Shown: one piece after another, positions 27,318 to 36,164 of the stretch
How positions within the stretch are numbered: the first letter of the stretch is position 1
Layout: every line of letters starts with the position of its first letter
Source of the DNA: Oscillibacter sp.
GTDB taxonomy: Bacteria; Bacillota; Clostridia; Oscillospirales; Oscillospiraceae
Reading direction: 5' to 3'
NCBI GenBank assembly: GCA_022795445.1
Contig: JAAWGR010000001.1
Location: forward strand, 62,001-126,000
DNA length: 64,000 bases
Program-made: the position numbers and the translations under genes
The notes under the pieces: generated by a model
The model's database searches: none
Seen by the model: only the letters and a program-made list of their open reading frames with translations
What the model was told of the DNA's origin: nothing

Positions 27318-29789
27318 ATGGGCATTGGTACCTTTGGGTCCTTCACCCAGGCGCGGCTGGCAATTTATGCCGCCCAGGCCGGCATCCAGGTGACGGGCAA
27401 CAACATCTCAAATATCAATACCGAGGGCTATACCCGCCAGCGGCTGGACCAGAGCAGCCTATATATCGGCGGCTCAGACCGCTACAGTTCCAAGTACGAC
27501 CTGCGGATCGGCCAGGGCGTGCTTTGCACGGGCGTTTCCCAGCTGCGGGACCCTTACCTGGACCTCCGATTCCGGAATGAGTCCGCCTACGTGGGCTATA
27601 CGGATGAACGGCTCGATACGCTGAACAAGATTGCCTATATCCTGGATGAAACCGGTAAGGGCGACAAGACGGAAGGGGCGGACTTCGGCCTGATTTCGGC
27701 GGACTTGGCGGACTTGGAAGACGCCCTGCGGTCTTTGACCCTCGATACCGGACACCAGGAGTTCGACAACCAGGTGCGGGCCGCCGCGGTCGCCCTGTGC
27801 GCAAAGCTGAATTCTTATGCGACCCGGCTTCAGGATGAGTACAACACGCAAGTGCGGGAGCTTGAGAAGGAAGTGGAGGATATCAACGTTATCCTGACAA
27901 AAATCCGGGATTTGAATGAGACGATCCGGAACAGCGAAATCCATGGACAGGACGCCTTGGAACTGCGGGATATGCGGAACAACCTGCTCGACCAGCTGTC
28001 GGATAAAATCCACATTGATGTGACGTACGTGCCGGAGGACATCGGCGGCGGCGTGACGGTGCAGAAGCTGATCGTCAGCCTGGCGGGCGATAACCCGGAT
28101 TCTACGGTGAAGTCCGACTCCGCCGAGCTGATCAACGGTATCTACGGCGCACAGATTTCCATCGATCAGGTCCCCCAGCCAAATACCAAATATGACCCCA
28201 ATGACAAGACAAGTATGCCGTATCTCGATGCAAAAGGCAACCTGACCAGTAAATTGTCGGAGGCGGAACAGGTTCCAAAACCTAATCCAAATTATGATGC
28301 CGCAGTAACGGATACAACACTTCCAGGGTTTGGACAGTATTTGAAGCCGGATGGCACAGGAACGAATGATACGAATTTAGCCGCACAGGTGCCGAAGGAA
28401 AACCCTGATTACTTGAAATATCTGAAAGCGGACGGCACTGCGACAAACGACCCGGCGGAAGCAAAGCAGGTCAACAACTCGAACTTCAACCTCACCGTTT
28501 CGGAGCTGCGGGATAGCCGGGAAAAGCTGCTGATTTATACCAATAAGGATGTAAAAGAGATTTCCGCACAGGCTTATAAAGATGCAATCGCTGCCAACCA
28601 TGGCCCCATTATAGAGGTTGATAATGGCGACGGTACAACTACAGTTACCGTTTACCAGAAGTCTTCCAAAGGGAAGTACACAGAGACCACATACACGCAG
28701 AGGCCGTCTGTGGAGACGCCGCTGGATGACAATGACCTCTATGGCCGCCTCCAGGCAATGCGCGAGATGCTGACGGAAGCGGGCGAGTTTACCGATACAG
28801 AAGTGGTGGCCGAAACGAACAACGACCCCACTGACCCGTACCGCAACGCCGATGAGTCGGCGCTGGTCAAGCGGGGGATCCCCTACTATCAACATGCGCT
28901 GGATTTGCTGGCCAACCAGCTGGCGAAGGTCATGAACGAGGCGAACAACGGCTTCATGATGGATAAGGATGGGAATTACATCTCGAAGGGCGTAGACGAT
29001 AAAGGGAATACTATCGGTGTGCCAATTACCATTACTTATACGCCTACTGGTACGACCGATGATGTTGATTACGCGCTGAATGCGAAGGTCGCATGGGATG
29101 ATATCCCGCAAGAGGTCCGAGATGCGCTGGAGACGGCAACCGGGCTTGACAGCACTAAAGTGGATGGAAAAACGATCATTGAAACCTATCTGACTGGCAA
29201 AGATGCGGATGGTAACGATATTATTGGCACAGATGGTAATCCCATTCCCCAAGGCATCAAGGTTGGCGTAAACCTGATCAGTAACCGGGGGGATACGAAC
29301 GATGATACAGACATCACCGCGTCAAATATCTCCGTCTCCGACGCGTGGAGAAAAGGCTCGGCGCTGGTTAACTCCTTCATCGCCGACCCAGGCAAGGGCG
29401 TAGAGCCCGCCAGCGGCGATAGCTCCAATATCCTCCATTTCCAGGGCCTGCTGGACTTGAAGCAGATGTTCTACCCCGACGAAACCCCTGATACCGCCGG
29501 AAAAGCCGGCCACGATCTTATGTTTACGGGTACGTTCCACGAGTATTGGAACAATGTTGGCTTTACCCTGGGCCAGGACCAGAATGTGATGAACAACCAG
29601 CTGGAGATGCACTACCAGAACGCGCTGGAGATCGATACGGGCCGGGATTCCGTCTCTTCCGTCGACTTCAATGACGAAGCCATGAACCTGACGATGTATG
29701 CAAAATCGTATAACGCCGCCTGCCGTTTAATGACCACCATCGACTCAATGCTGGATAAGCTGGTCAACGGCACCGGCATGACCACTTGA
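27318..29789 (+). CDS. flgK: Flagellar hook-associated protein 1 (FlgK), enlarged
   Basis: FlgK forms the first hook-filament junction ring and is exported by the flagellar type III system. The N-terminal D0 motif is classical (ARLAIYAAQAGIQVTGNNIS, then NTEGYTRQR), and the C-terminal D0 helix ends DTGRDSVSSVDFNDEAMNLT...SMLDKLVNG. At 823 residues it is about 250-300 longer than typical FlgK. The extra length lies in the variable middle, which includes a set of imperfect repeats at about residues 284-390. Start is ATG 27318 (AGGAG 8 nt upstream), not the in-frame TTG 6 bp earlier. Confidence 0.93.
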   Translation: MGIGTFGSFTQARLAIYAAQAGIQVTGNNISNINTEGYTRQRLDQSSLYIGGSDRYSSKYDLRIGQGVLCTGVSQLRDPYLDLRFRNESAYVGYTDERLDTLNKIAYILDETGKGDKTEGADFGLISADLADLEDALRSLTLDTGHQEFDNQVRAAAVALCAKLNSYATRLQDEYNTQVRELEKEVEDINVILTKIRDLNETIRNSEIHGQDALELRDMRNNLLDQLSDKIHIDVTYVPEDIGGGVTVQKLIVSLAGDNPDSTVKSDSAELINGIYGAQISIDQVPQPNTKYDPNDKTSMPYLDAKGNLTSKLSEAEQVPKPNPNYDAAVTDTTLPGFGQYLKPDGTGTNDTNLAAQVPKENPDYLKYLKADGTATNDPAEAKQVNNSNFNLTVSELRDSREKLLIYTNKDVKEISAQAYKDAIAANHGPIIEVDNGDGTTTVTVYQKSSKGKYTETTYTQRPSVETPLDDNDLYGRLQAMREMLTEAGEFTDTEVVAETNNDPTDPYRNADESALVKRGIPYYQHALDLLANQLAKVMNEANNGFMMDKDGNYISKGVDDKGNTIGVPITITYTPTGTTDDVDYALNAKVAWDDIPQEVRDALETATGLDSTKVDGKTIIETYLTGKDADGNDIIGTDGNPIPQGIKVGVNLISNRGDTNDDTDITASNISVSDAWRKGSALVNSFIADPGKGVEPASGDSSNILHFQGLLDLKQMFYPDETPDTAGKAGHDLMFTGTFHEYWNNVGFTLGQDQNVMNNQLEMHYQNALEIDTGRDSVSSVDFNDEAMNLTMYAKSYNAACRLMTTIDSMLDKLVNGTGMTT
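28167..28480 (+). repeat. Imperfect coding repeats in the FlgK variable region
   Basis: Units begin at about residues 284, 318, 357 and 384 with QVPQPNTKY, QVPKPNPNY, QVPKENPDY and a truncated QVNNSNF. Each is followed by a YLxxDGTxTND-type segment (YLDAKGNLTSK, YLKPDGTGTND, YLKADGTATND). Periods are 34, 39 and 27 residues. FlgL carries a related segment. Confidence 0.65.
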
Positions 29790-29803
29790 GTAGGAGGTGC
29801 CGC

Positions 29804-31264
29804 ATGATTACACGCACAACAACCGTAGGCGTTTTGAAAAACTACCGCTATAACCTGAACAGCTCCCTCACCACTATGGGCACGGCCCTGGGTAAGATTT
29901 CTACCCAGCGGAATTTTAACTCCTTTGCGGAAAATCCCGCCCTGGCCGCCCGGGCCTTCCAGCTGCGGAATGCCTATCTGCGTACCAGCAGCCAGTATAA
30001 CGCAAACGATTCCCTGATCCATAAGTATGACGTGGCATGGTCCGCCCTGGACGGTGTGGAGAAGAATATCGATACCATCTCAAACAGCGGCCTGTTCTCC
30101 ATCATCCGCGGCGAAAACGAGCCGGACGCCAGCGGACGCAACGCCTTGGGCCAGGACCTGTGCGCCAAGGCAAGGGATATCGTCCAAACGATGAACGGCC
30201 GCTATGGCGAGGACTATGTGTTTGGCGGCGCGGAGACCTTGAGTGTCCCCTTCACCTGGGTCGCTAAAGAAAACCCCGAATATGTAGAGGACCCTAAGGA
30301 CCCTGTGCATTTCCAGTATATCGCACAACCGGGTTTGGGTGAAGTTACCGTGAATGGTGTCGAATATACAAATAAAGTCGAAGACGCAGATTTTGAAGAA
30401 ACTGACAATCCAGCTTATGCCGATGCTTGGCAGAAATATCAAGATGCCCTTAATAGTGCCACTACTCAGGAGGAAAAGGATGCTGCTGAAAGCTTGAATC
30501 CGAATACTAGCTGTCCTCAAATCCCTGAAAAAATAACCACCTATAAAACAAACGACAGCTATAACGCGATGGCCAAATATAAGTACCTGAAAGTGGACGG
30601 CAGCGGTACAAACAACGAGGCAGATGCGGAGCAGAAGCTGCTTTACCGCGGGATTCCCGTGGACAGCATGGCGGAGGAAGATACGAAAAAGCTTGACTAT
30701 TACATGAACAATGAAAAGAAATATATCGATATCGGCCTTGGCTTCAATGAAGTGAACGGCGAGGTCGTACCTTCCAGCGTCACCAACAGCGCCCTCCAGG
30801 GTATCTACTACCTGGGCGGCTACGGCACGACGTCCGTTACGGTCCAGACCGACCCGGACGACCCCAGCACGAAATACACTGTGGATAATATCCCGAAAAA
30901 TATTGTATCCATTATGAACCGCCTGGGTACGATCATGATGAACTGTGACCCGGATGACGGCGAATTCGCCAGCCGGGAAGAGGAAATCGAATTCTACGCC
31001 CTGGCGCAGCAGTATGAGGAAACAAGCTCCCTGGTGAAGCAGCGCTATACCGAGCTGGACACCAACTCCAGTTTCCTCAAGGCCAACGAGGAACTGCTGG
31101 TCTCCAACGCCGACAACCTGCAAGAGCAATTCATGGGTATCGAGGATATCGACCCTGCCGCCGCGATTTCCGATTTTATCTTCGCACGCTATGCATACGA
31201 CAGCGCACTGAAGGTGGGCAACAGCGTCCTTTCGCAGAGCTTGATGGATTATATGAATTTTTAA
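29804..31264 (+). CDS. flgL: Flagellar hook-associated protein 3 (FlgL), enlarged
   Basis: FlgL is the second hook-filament junction protein and is flagellin-like. The N-terminus (TRTTTVGVLKNYRYNLNSSL, later STQRNFNSFAENPALAARA) and the C-terminal helices (SADNLQEQFMGIEDIDPAAA-like region, then FIFARYAYDSALKVGNSVLS) match the family. At 486 residues it is longer than the usual 300, with the extra part in the middle (about 145-330). That part contains YKYLKVDGSGTNN and ENPEYVEDPKDP, which recall the FlgK repeats. ATG 29804 follows AGGAGGTG. It begins 14 bp after flgK. Confidence 0.92.
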   Translation: MITRTTTVGVLKNYRYNLNSSLTTMGTALGKISTQRNFNSFAENPALAARAFQLRNAYLRTSSQYNANDSLIHKYDVAWSALDGVEKNIDTISNSGLFSIIRGENEPDASGRNALGQDLCAKARDIVQTMNGRYGEDYVFGGAETLSVPFTWVAKENPEYVEDPKDPVHFQYIAQPGLGEVTVNGVEYTNKVEDADFEETDNPAYADAWQKYQDALNSATTQEEKDAAESLNPNTSCPQIPEKITTYKTNDSYNAMAKYKYLKVDGSGTNNEADAEQKLLYRGIPVDSMAEEDTKKLDYYMNNEKKYIDIGLGFNEVNGEVVPSSVTNSALQGIYYLGGYGTTSVTVQTDPDDPSTKYTVDNIPKNIVSIMNRLGTIMMNCDPDDGEFASREEEIEFYALAQQYEETSSLVKQRYTELDTNSSFLKANEELLVSNADNLQEQFMGIEDIDPAAAISDFIFARYAYDSALKVGNSVLSQSLMDYMNF

Positions 31265-31322
31265 TCCAGTGGATTTATAATACAAGAGGGAAACTAATAA
31301 CGAAAGGAGCTGCGAATGATAT

Positions 31323-31931
31323 ATGGATCGACTGATAGAAATCACAACAGTACCCATCGAAATTGAGATGAAAACATCCCGGGCGCAACTGCAATATACC
31401 AGAGGCACTGCGGAGCTGGAGGTCTCCCGGGACAAGGGCGGGCTAAGCATTAAAAGTCGTCCCATCCAATTGAATATAGACACCTTTGAGATGCGCAGTT
31501 CCATCATGCCGACACCAACCCAGACCGTTGAACAGAATGCGCAGGAGGGAAAACAGGCAGCCTATAAGGCGACCGCTACCTTTGCCCAGGAGGGAGAACT
31601 GTACCTCAAGGCCAAGCTTGGCGAAGGCGTACAGCTCCCATTTGCCCAGACAGCCCTGAGCCCCAAGATGTTCAGCCAGCCGGCGCTGGATTTTATCCCG
31701 TCAGAAGGCCCGGACATCACCTGGGACCCAGGCGAGATGAATATTCGCTACGAAATGGATAAACTAAACTTTGATTGGCGGATCAACCCGAACCAATTTG
31801 AATTCGTCCCCGGTGATATCGAGATTTCCGTGAAGCAGCGCCCCGAGGTCATCATCAAGTATATCGGCGGGCCGCTGTACGTACCGCCCTCTGCGGACCC
31901 GGAATATGAACCGGTGGACGTCCAAGCGTGA
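31323..31931 (+). CDS. DUF6470 / YviE-family protein
   Basis: A 202-residue protein that matches the YviE (DUF6470) family by order and sequence style: an N-terminal hydrophobic beta strand, RPIQLNIDTFEMRSSIMPTP, and a C-terminal DIEISVKQRPEVIIKYIGGP followed by a YVPPSADP tail. In Bacillus yviE sits between flgL and fliW, exactly as here. Its role in motility is not established. It overlaps the upstream start region of fliW, suggesting coupled translation. Confidence 0.82.
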   Translation: MDRLIEITTVPIEIEMKTSRAQLQYTRGTAELEVSRDKGGLSIKSRPIQLNIDTFEMRSSIMPTPTQTVEQNAQEGKQAAYKATATFAQEGELYLKAKLGEGVQLPFAQTALSPKMFSQPALDFIPSEGPDITWDPGEMNIRYEMDKLNFDWRINPNQFEFVPGDIEISVKQRPEVIIKYIGGPLYVPPSADPEYEPVDVQA

Positions 31932-31945
31932 CAGGAGGTTCTGAT

Positions 31946-32395
31946 TTGAAGCTCCAAACGAAATATTTTGGGGAAATTGACTACGAAGCCGGAGAAGTGG
32001 TTACGTTCCCGGCGGGAATGTTCGGCTTTGAGGAGGAACATGGCTTTTTGCTGCTGCCTTTCGATGGAAGCGGCGGAAACTTGCTGTGCCTCCAGAGCAC
32101 AACGACGCCGGCCCTGGCGTTTGTGGTGATGGACCCCTTTTCCCTCCTGCCGGATTACGCGCCGGTCCTCCAGAAGGCCGAGCTGCAGCTGTTCGGTGTG
32201 GAAGAGGTGGGCGAACTGGGCTTTTATGTCCTGTGCGCTGTGAAAAACCCTGTCTCCGCCAGCACAGTGAACCTGCGGTGCCCCATTGTGGTCCATCCCA
32301 AGACCCGTGAGGCGCGGCAGGTGATCATGGAGGTCTACGATATGCGCCACCCGCTGGAGGAGTTTGGCCGCAGGGAGGAGGCCGCGCCTTGCTGA
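31946..32395 (+). CDS. fliW: Flagellar assembly factor FliW
   Basis: A 149-residue FliW, which binds flagellin and, when free, binds CsrA and prevents it from repressing flagellin translation. Typical blocks are present: TKYFGEIDYEAGEVVTFPAG, then MFGFEEEHGFLLL, then PVSASTVNLRCPIVVHPKT. The start is TTG at 31946, 8 nt after a full AGGAGG; the in-frame GTG at 31928 lies before that site. The 3' end overlaps csrA by 7 bp, so the antagonist pair is translationally coupled. Confidence 0.93.
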   Translation: MKLQTKYFGEIDYEAGEVVTFPAGMFGFEEEHGFLLLPFDGSGGNLLCLQSTTTPALAFVVMDPFSLLPDYAPVLQKAELQLFGVEEVGELGFYVLCAVKNPVSASTVNLRCPIVVHPKTREARQVIMEVYDMRHPLEEFGRREEAAPC

Positions 32396-32652
32396 TTTTA
32401 CAGCGTAAGCCCGGCGAATCTGTGGTGATCGGGGAGGATATCTCCATCTCCGTGGTGTCCGTGGAAGGCGGCCGGGTGCGGCTTGCCATCTCGGCGCCCC
32501 AGGAGATCCCGATCCTGCGGAGCGAACTACTGGATGCAACAGAAGCGAACCGGGATTCTTCCGCAGGCGCTGACCCTGCGGAGCTGCTGGGACTGTTGGG
32601 CGGATTGCCGCATGCGGCCCCGGATAAAGGGGAAAGGAGGATGCAGAAATGA
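32389..32652 (+). CDS. csrA: Translational regulator CsrA
   Basis: A CsrA mRNA-binding dimer of 87 residues. The first 60 residues match the family: MLILQRKPGESVVIGEDISI, then VRLAISAPQEIPILRSE. The C-terminal 25-30 residues form an Ala/Gly/Leu-rich extension. It uses a TTG start inside the end of fliW (GGGAGGAGG upstream), which together with the overlap should keep its level tied to FliW. Known targets in Firmicutes are flagellin leaders, which are not in this window. Confidence 0.93.
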   Translation: MLILQRKPGESVVIGEDISISVVSVEGGRVRLAISAPQEIPILRSELLDATEANRDSSAGADPAELLGLLGGLPHAAPDKGERRMQK

Positions 32653-32825
32653 TGGATGCAATTGCAAGCGCTTCGATGAGTATGAGCGCTGCACAGTTTT
32701 CCGTAGACTATGCGATGGCCATGACGAAGAAGGTCATGGATACCCAGGAGCTGGCTGCGGAGGAGATGCTGGAAATGCTTCCGGCAACCCAGTCTTTGGG
32801 CGAGTATATTGACACTTACGCCTGA
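32649..32825 (+). CDS. YjfB-family putative motility protein
   Basis: A 58-residue protein with the YjfB pattern: MDAIASASMSMSAAQFSVDY followed by AMTKKVMDTQELAAEEMLEM. The family is small, Met/Ala/Gln-rich and helical, and is found in motile Firmicutes near flagellar genes, with no established function. The ATG overlaps the csrA stop as ATGA, after a GGAAAGGAGG ribosome binding site, so it belongs to the flgM operon. A terminator follows at once. Confidence 0.8.
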   Translation: MMDAIASASMSMSAAQFSVDYAMAMTKKVMDTQELAAEEMLEMLPATQSLGEYIDTYA

Positions 32826-32849
32826 TGCCTGTCTGGGCTGCGATATGCG

Positions 32850-32887
32850 AAAAAAAGCCGTGGACACGATGTGTCTGCGGCTTTTTT
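32850..32887 (+). terminator. Terminator of the flgM-to-yjfB operon
   Basis: AAAAAAGCCG pairs with CGGCTTTTTT around an inner GGACAC/GTGTCT stem, and the run of six T ends the structure. It begins 25 bp after the yjfB-like stop. Confidence 0.88.
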
Positions 32888-32947
32888 CACGCGCTTTTGC
32901 GGCTTAGCGGCGTTACAATAGGGGAAGTTTTGATAGGGGGTGCTGAG

Positions 32948-33661
32948 ATGGAACGGTCTTGGAAGGTTTCCGTTTGCGCGGCGGCGGTGCTGCTGCTGGC
33001 GGCGTGTGGGCAGGCAGAGCCTGTGGTGAAGGAAGGGCTGCTCCCGGAGGCGGAGGAGTATTGGATGGTCGAGACGGAAGGGGGCCAGGTCGCCCTGCGG
33101 AGCGGCGGAGAGGAGAGTCTGTCGCTGGTGTGGGTGAAGGATGGGAAGGAAACGCTTTTAAAGACGCTGGAAAAGGAAACGGATTATTATGAGCCGAAGG
33201 ACGTGACGGCGTGGACATTTACGGATACGATGGGCTATGACGGCTTTGTCCTGCGGACGTTGGCAATGGGCGGTTTTTTTGGAACGAATGTTTATTATGT
33301 CGTGGAGGAAGGCCAGCTGAAGCAGATTGCGGACAGCTTTGGCTTTGAAGTGGAGGACACCGCGGTGGACCTGAACGGGGACCAGCAGACCGAACTGGCG
33401 ACAAACAATACGTTTGGCGGGGACGGCCACCGGACGGTAGCGGTGTTCCAGCGAACAGCGGACGGAATTGAGAAGGGCGTTTTGACCCTGCCGGAAATTC
33501 CCAACCACGACAACTGGGGCATCAACTCCTATATGGCGGAGTACGACCCTATTGGGAAGGTTTTCCGCATTACATACAGCGTAAGGGACCAAGAACTTAC
33601 GGATTCCATTGAAACCGCCGGCTTGGAATGGTTTACCTTTTCCCCCTACGAGGCTGGATGA
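32948..33661 (+). CDS. Lipoprotein of unknown function
   Basis: A 237-residue exported lipoprotein. The signal peptide VSVCAAAVLLLAAC ends in lipobox LAAC, with the lipidated Cys at about residue 19. The mature part is acidic and beta-rich and resembles short integrin-like or FG-GAP-like domains (VDLNGDQQTELATNNTFGGDG), suggesting a calcium-type loop in DLNGDQQTE. Start is ATG with AGGGGG upstream. A second lipoprotein of similar layout (with LNFDGSTDFGLFSG) is encoded at 40.4-41.3 kb, so the two may be distant paralogues. Function unknown. Confidence 0.7.
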   Translation: MERSWKVSVCAAAVLLLAACGQAEPVVKEGLLPEAEEYWMVETEGGQVALRSGGEESLSLVWVKDGKETLLKTLEKETDYYEPKDVTAWTFTDTMGYDGFVLRTLAMGGFFGTNVYYVVEEGQLKQIADSFGFEVEDTAVDLNGDQQTELATNNTFGGDGHRTVAVFQRTADGIEKGVLTLPEIPNHDNWGINSYMAEYDPIGKVFRITYSVRDQELTDSIETAGLEWFTFSPYEAG

Positions 33662-33690
33662 GCGCGCCGCAAGGCGCGTTTTCTTTTTTG
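33662..33690 (+). terminator. Terminator after the lipoprotein gene
   Basis: A GCGCGCC / GGCGCG hairpin with a GCAA loop is followed by TTTTCTTTTTT, immediately after the stop codon. Confidence 0.85.
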
Positions 33691-33704
33691 CGGAGAATTC
33701 CCTC

Positions 33705-33733
33705 TTGATATATCTAGAATCCCGATGTATAAA
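33705..33733 (+). promoter_or_regulatory. padR promoter with an AT-rich operator-like sequence
   Basis: TTGATA (33705-33710) and TATAAA (33728-33733) are 17 bp apart. The -35 box lies in TTGATATATCTAG, resembling the GATATATC half-sites bound by PadR-family regulators, so autoregulation is plausible while the regulator was intact. Confidence 0.65.
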
Positions 33734-33760
33734 TCTGACAGTTGAAAAGGAGGCTATCCG

Positions 33761-34058
33761 ATGAAGAAGAAAAACATCAAGCATACGCAGCTGTTGGTGC
33801 TGTCGCTCCTGAAGGGAGAGGACATGTACGGTTATCAGATGATCTTGGAGCTTGCGCGGCGCTCCAACCAGACGTTTGAAATGAAAGAGGGCACGCTGTA
33901 CCCCGTTCTGCGCGGGCTGGAAAAAATCCGGTTATGTGGAAGCCTACCGGCAAGAGGCGCCCACCGGGCGCGTGCGCAAATATTACCACCTCACCCGTAA
34001 AGGGGAGGGCGCCCTCCGCACAGAGGCGGAGGCATGGAAGACCGAATCGAGGGGCTAG
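33761..34058 (+). pseudogene. PadR-family transcriptional regulator, frameshifted
   Basis: A PadR winged-helix regulator broken by one extra base. Residues 1-55 read normally (QLLVLSLLKGEDMYGYQMIL, MKEGTLYPVLRGLEK). Then a run of six A at 33921-33926 shifts the frame. Removing one A restores SGYVEAYRQEAPTGRVRKYY followed by HLTRKGEGALRTEAEAW up to a TAG at 34056-34058. The restored protein would be about 98 residues, and the C-terminal helix is shorter than usual. The start has AAAAGGAGG upstream. A homopolymer sequencing error is possible, but two further lesions in the next genes argue for true decay. Confidence 0.8.
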
Positions 34059-34068
34059 TGGAAGTGGG

Positions 34069-34635
34069 ATGTTTCCTGGAGACCCGGCGGAGATCAGCCA
34101 GGAGCTGGACAGGCAGTACCCGCCTGGCTGGCTGTGGGTGGGCCGTGCGGCGTATATGCTGACGCTGGTCCTCTGCATCCAGGCGCTTCTCTCCATTGGG
34201 ATGCTGGGCTCTTTCTGGGGCAGCTGGATGGCCCGGCTTGACCCGCCGGAGCTTTCCAGGATGTGTACTGTCCTGGCGGATACGCCCTTGGATATCTCCA
34301 TACCGGTGGGCAACGATATCCTGCGGGTTACGCGGATTGCTGTTGGACGGATGGATTTTTATGGGGAACTCGTGGCAGAGGTGTCTTTCTGTGCATATGA
34401 CCGGCTCCCCGGCGGGATCGTTTCTCAAACGCTGAGCAATGGAACGGTGGTGGAAAACCAGCGGGAAGAATGGTAGGGAGGCGGCAGCGGCGGTGGGAAT
34501 GACCGCCTAAAGTACATGAGCACCTGGGTTCCAATACAGCCTGACGACACCTACTTTACGCTTTCTTACGACCATTATGGGGAGCAGTTTTTCCGTGAAA
34601 TCCCCTTGCCGGAAATCGAGGAGGCCATGCCATGA
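34069..34635 (+). pseudogene. PadR-operon membrane protein remnant with an in-frame stop
   Basis: A remnant of the membrane protein that usually follows padR in Firmicutes. It starts abruptly at MFPGDPAEISQELDRQYPPG, which matches the end of a permease-prefix-type N-terminal domain, so the first part appears deleted. One transmembrane segment follows (AAYMLTLVLCIQALLSIGML). A TAG at 34474-34476 interrupts the frame, but the same frame continues to 34633 as STWVPIQPDDTYFTLSYDHY and ends just inside the next gene. Earlier coding in this frame (from 33934) is an artefact of the padR sequence read out of frame. Probably non-functional. Confidence 0.7.
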
Positions 34636-35251
34636 AGAAGACGAAACTGCGCTCCCGCCGCCGGACGGCCCTGCGGCGTATGTTGATTGTGGCGGCAGCC
34701 TATCTGGTGGTCACCTGCGTTTTGGGGACAGGGGTTCTCTTTCCGACGCAGATTATCCGGGAGAACGAAGAACGGCATGGTACAGGCCGGACATCCATGA
34801 TTGCCTGGGACTGGGAACCGGAAATCCACCGGACACAGATGCTGTATTTGACAGAGAATGAACATGTTACATTTCTCATCGGTTCCTATCTAAGGAAGAA
34901 CCGCTGTATGCAGGTCAGATCAGCGTATCCACTTTTGGAAGGAACCCCAAAGATTTTTTTTATTACTACGGACGGGTCGACGACCCAGAAATCCGGTGTG
35001 TGGAAATCCGTGTGGAATACATTACAATCGGTGATAATGGAGAGATGATTATGCAGAAGGGACAGCGGATTGTCATCCCGGAAAGCAGCTGGATGGAGAA
35101 AGATGGGCGGCAGTATTTTTACATAAGAGCGCTAGAGGCGACATGGCCCATCGATTGCGCAAAATACGTTTATGTGGTTGGCTGCGATGCGGAGGGTAAA
35201 GAACTTGTGCAGCTGGATATGGCAGACCATTCGTACCGTTATTTTGAATAA
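34632..35251 (+). pseudogene. Membrane-anchored hypothetical protein, frameshifted
   Basis: This gene starts at an ATGA overlap with the previous remnant. It begins KKTKLRSRRRTALRRMLIVA with one transmembrane segment (about residues 17-38) and an external domain. The original frame runs 138 residues to 35048, but after about residue 84 its sequence loses sense. The -1 frame from about 34886 reads LSKEEPLYAGQISVSTFGRN, KDFFYYYGRVDDPEIRCVEI and continues unbroken to the TAA at 35249-35251. A single-base deletion near 34884-34893 explains this. With padR and the middle gene it forms a decayed three-gene operon. Function unknown. Confidence 0.72.
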
Positions 35252-35366
35252 AAATTCACCAAATATTGCATATAAAAAATCGGTAAGATTTTGCTGTAAA
35301 ATGCTGGCAGGATATGCTATACTAAAGATGGTAAGTTTGGCCGTTGCGACAGAGGAGGTTGGAATT

Positions 35367-36137
35367 ATGATTCGACTGATTGCCAGCGACATCGACGGAA
35401 CGCTGCTCCCTTATAAAGAGAAAGCGCTTCCGGAAGAGCTTTTCACCGAGATTGCCCGCTTGTCTCAAAAGGGCATCCTGTTCTGCCCCGCCAGCGGGCG
35501 GCAGTACAACAGCCTGCGGAAACTGTTCGCGCCAGTGGCGGACCATATTCCTTATGTGTGTGAAAACGGCGCGGTGGTCTTCGGCCCGGGGAACCCAGGC
35601 CCGTTGCTGGGCAAGACGGCCATGGACCGTCGCCTCGCCGTGGAGCTGTGCCGGAATATCCTTGCCCTGCCGGAGGCGGAGGTGCTGATCTCCGGCGCGG
35701 ATACCAGCTACCTCTGCCCAAAACGGGAGGGCGTTGTGGAGGAAATCCGGGACGGCTTGGGCAACCGCACCGTCGTCCTTGACAGGCCGGAGGATATGCC
35801 GGAAGACATTATCAAAGTATCTGTTTACTGCCCAGGGCGTTTGGAAGAAACCCGCCTGGCTTTGGTGTTCCGGTGGGAACGGGCTTTCCACGCCGCTGTC
35901 GCCGGAGCGGGCTGGTTAGACTTTACCCTTGCGGACAAGGGGATTGGCCTGGGACAGCTTTGCACTTCGCTGGGCGTCGGTATGGAAGAGGTGATGGCCT
36001 TCGGCGACAATTACAACGACCTGCCGATGCTGGAAAAAGTGGGACGGCCCTATCTTGTGGCCTCCGCCGCGCCAGAGCTGCGGGAACGGGTGCCGGGGAG
36101 CTGCCGGTCGGTCCTGGACGTTCTGCGGGAGCTGTAA
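35367..36137 (+). CDS. Cof-type HAD-superfamily phosphatase
   Basis: A 256-residue HAD-IIB hydrolase that probably dephosphorylates small phosphometabolites such as sugar phosphates. HAD motif I is ASDIDGTLLP (nucleophile Asp), motif II Ser in CPASGRQY, motif III Lys in DIIKVSVYCPG or ADKGIGLGQL, and motif IV AFGDNYNDLPML. The C2B-type cap lies at about 80-185. The start has AGAGGAGG upstream. An extended -10 (TGC TATACT, 35318-35323) lies 44 bp before the ATG. The gene is intact between decayed neighbours. Substrate cannot be told from sequence. Confidence 0.9.
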   Translation: MIRLIASDIDGTLLPYKEKALPEELFTEIARLSQKGILFCPASGRQYNSLRKLFAPVADHIPYVCENGAVVFGPGNPGPLLGKTAMDRRLAVELCRNILALPEAEVLISGADTSYLCPKREGVVEEIRDGLGNRTVVLDRPEDMPEDIIKVSVYCPGRLEETRLALVFRWERAFHAAVAGAGWLDFTLADKGIGLGQLCTSLGVGMEEVMAFGDNYNDLPMLEKVGRPYLVASAAPELRERVPGSCRSVLDVLREL

Positions 36138-36164
36138 AGCGTTTGGGAGAATTGGGAGGAGCGT

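Noticed and set aside
33921..33926. A6 run in padR as a programmed frameshift site
   Set aside because: Possible in principle, but no stimulatory structure was noted and the two downstream genes carry other lesions, so decay or sequencing error is simpler.
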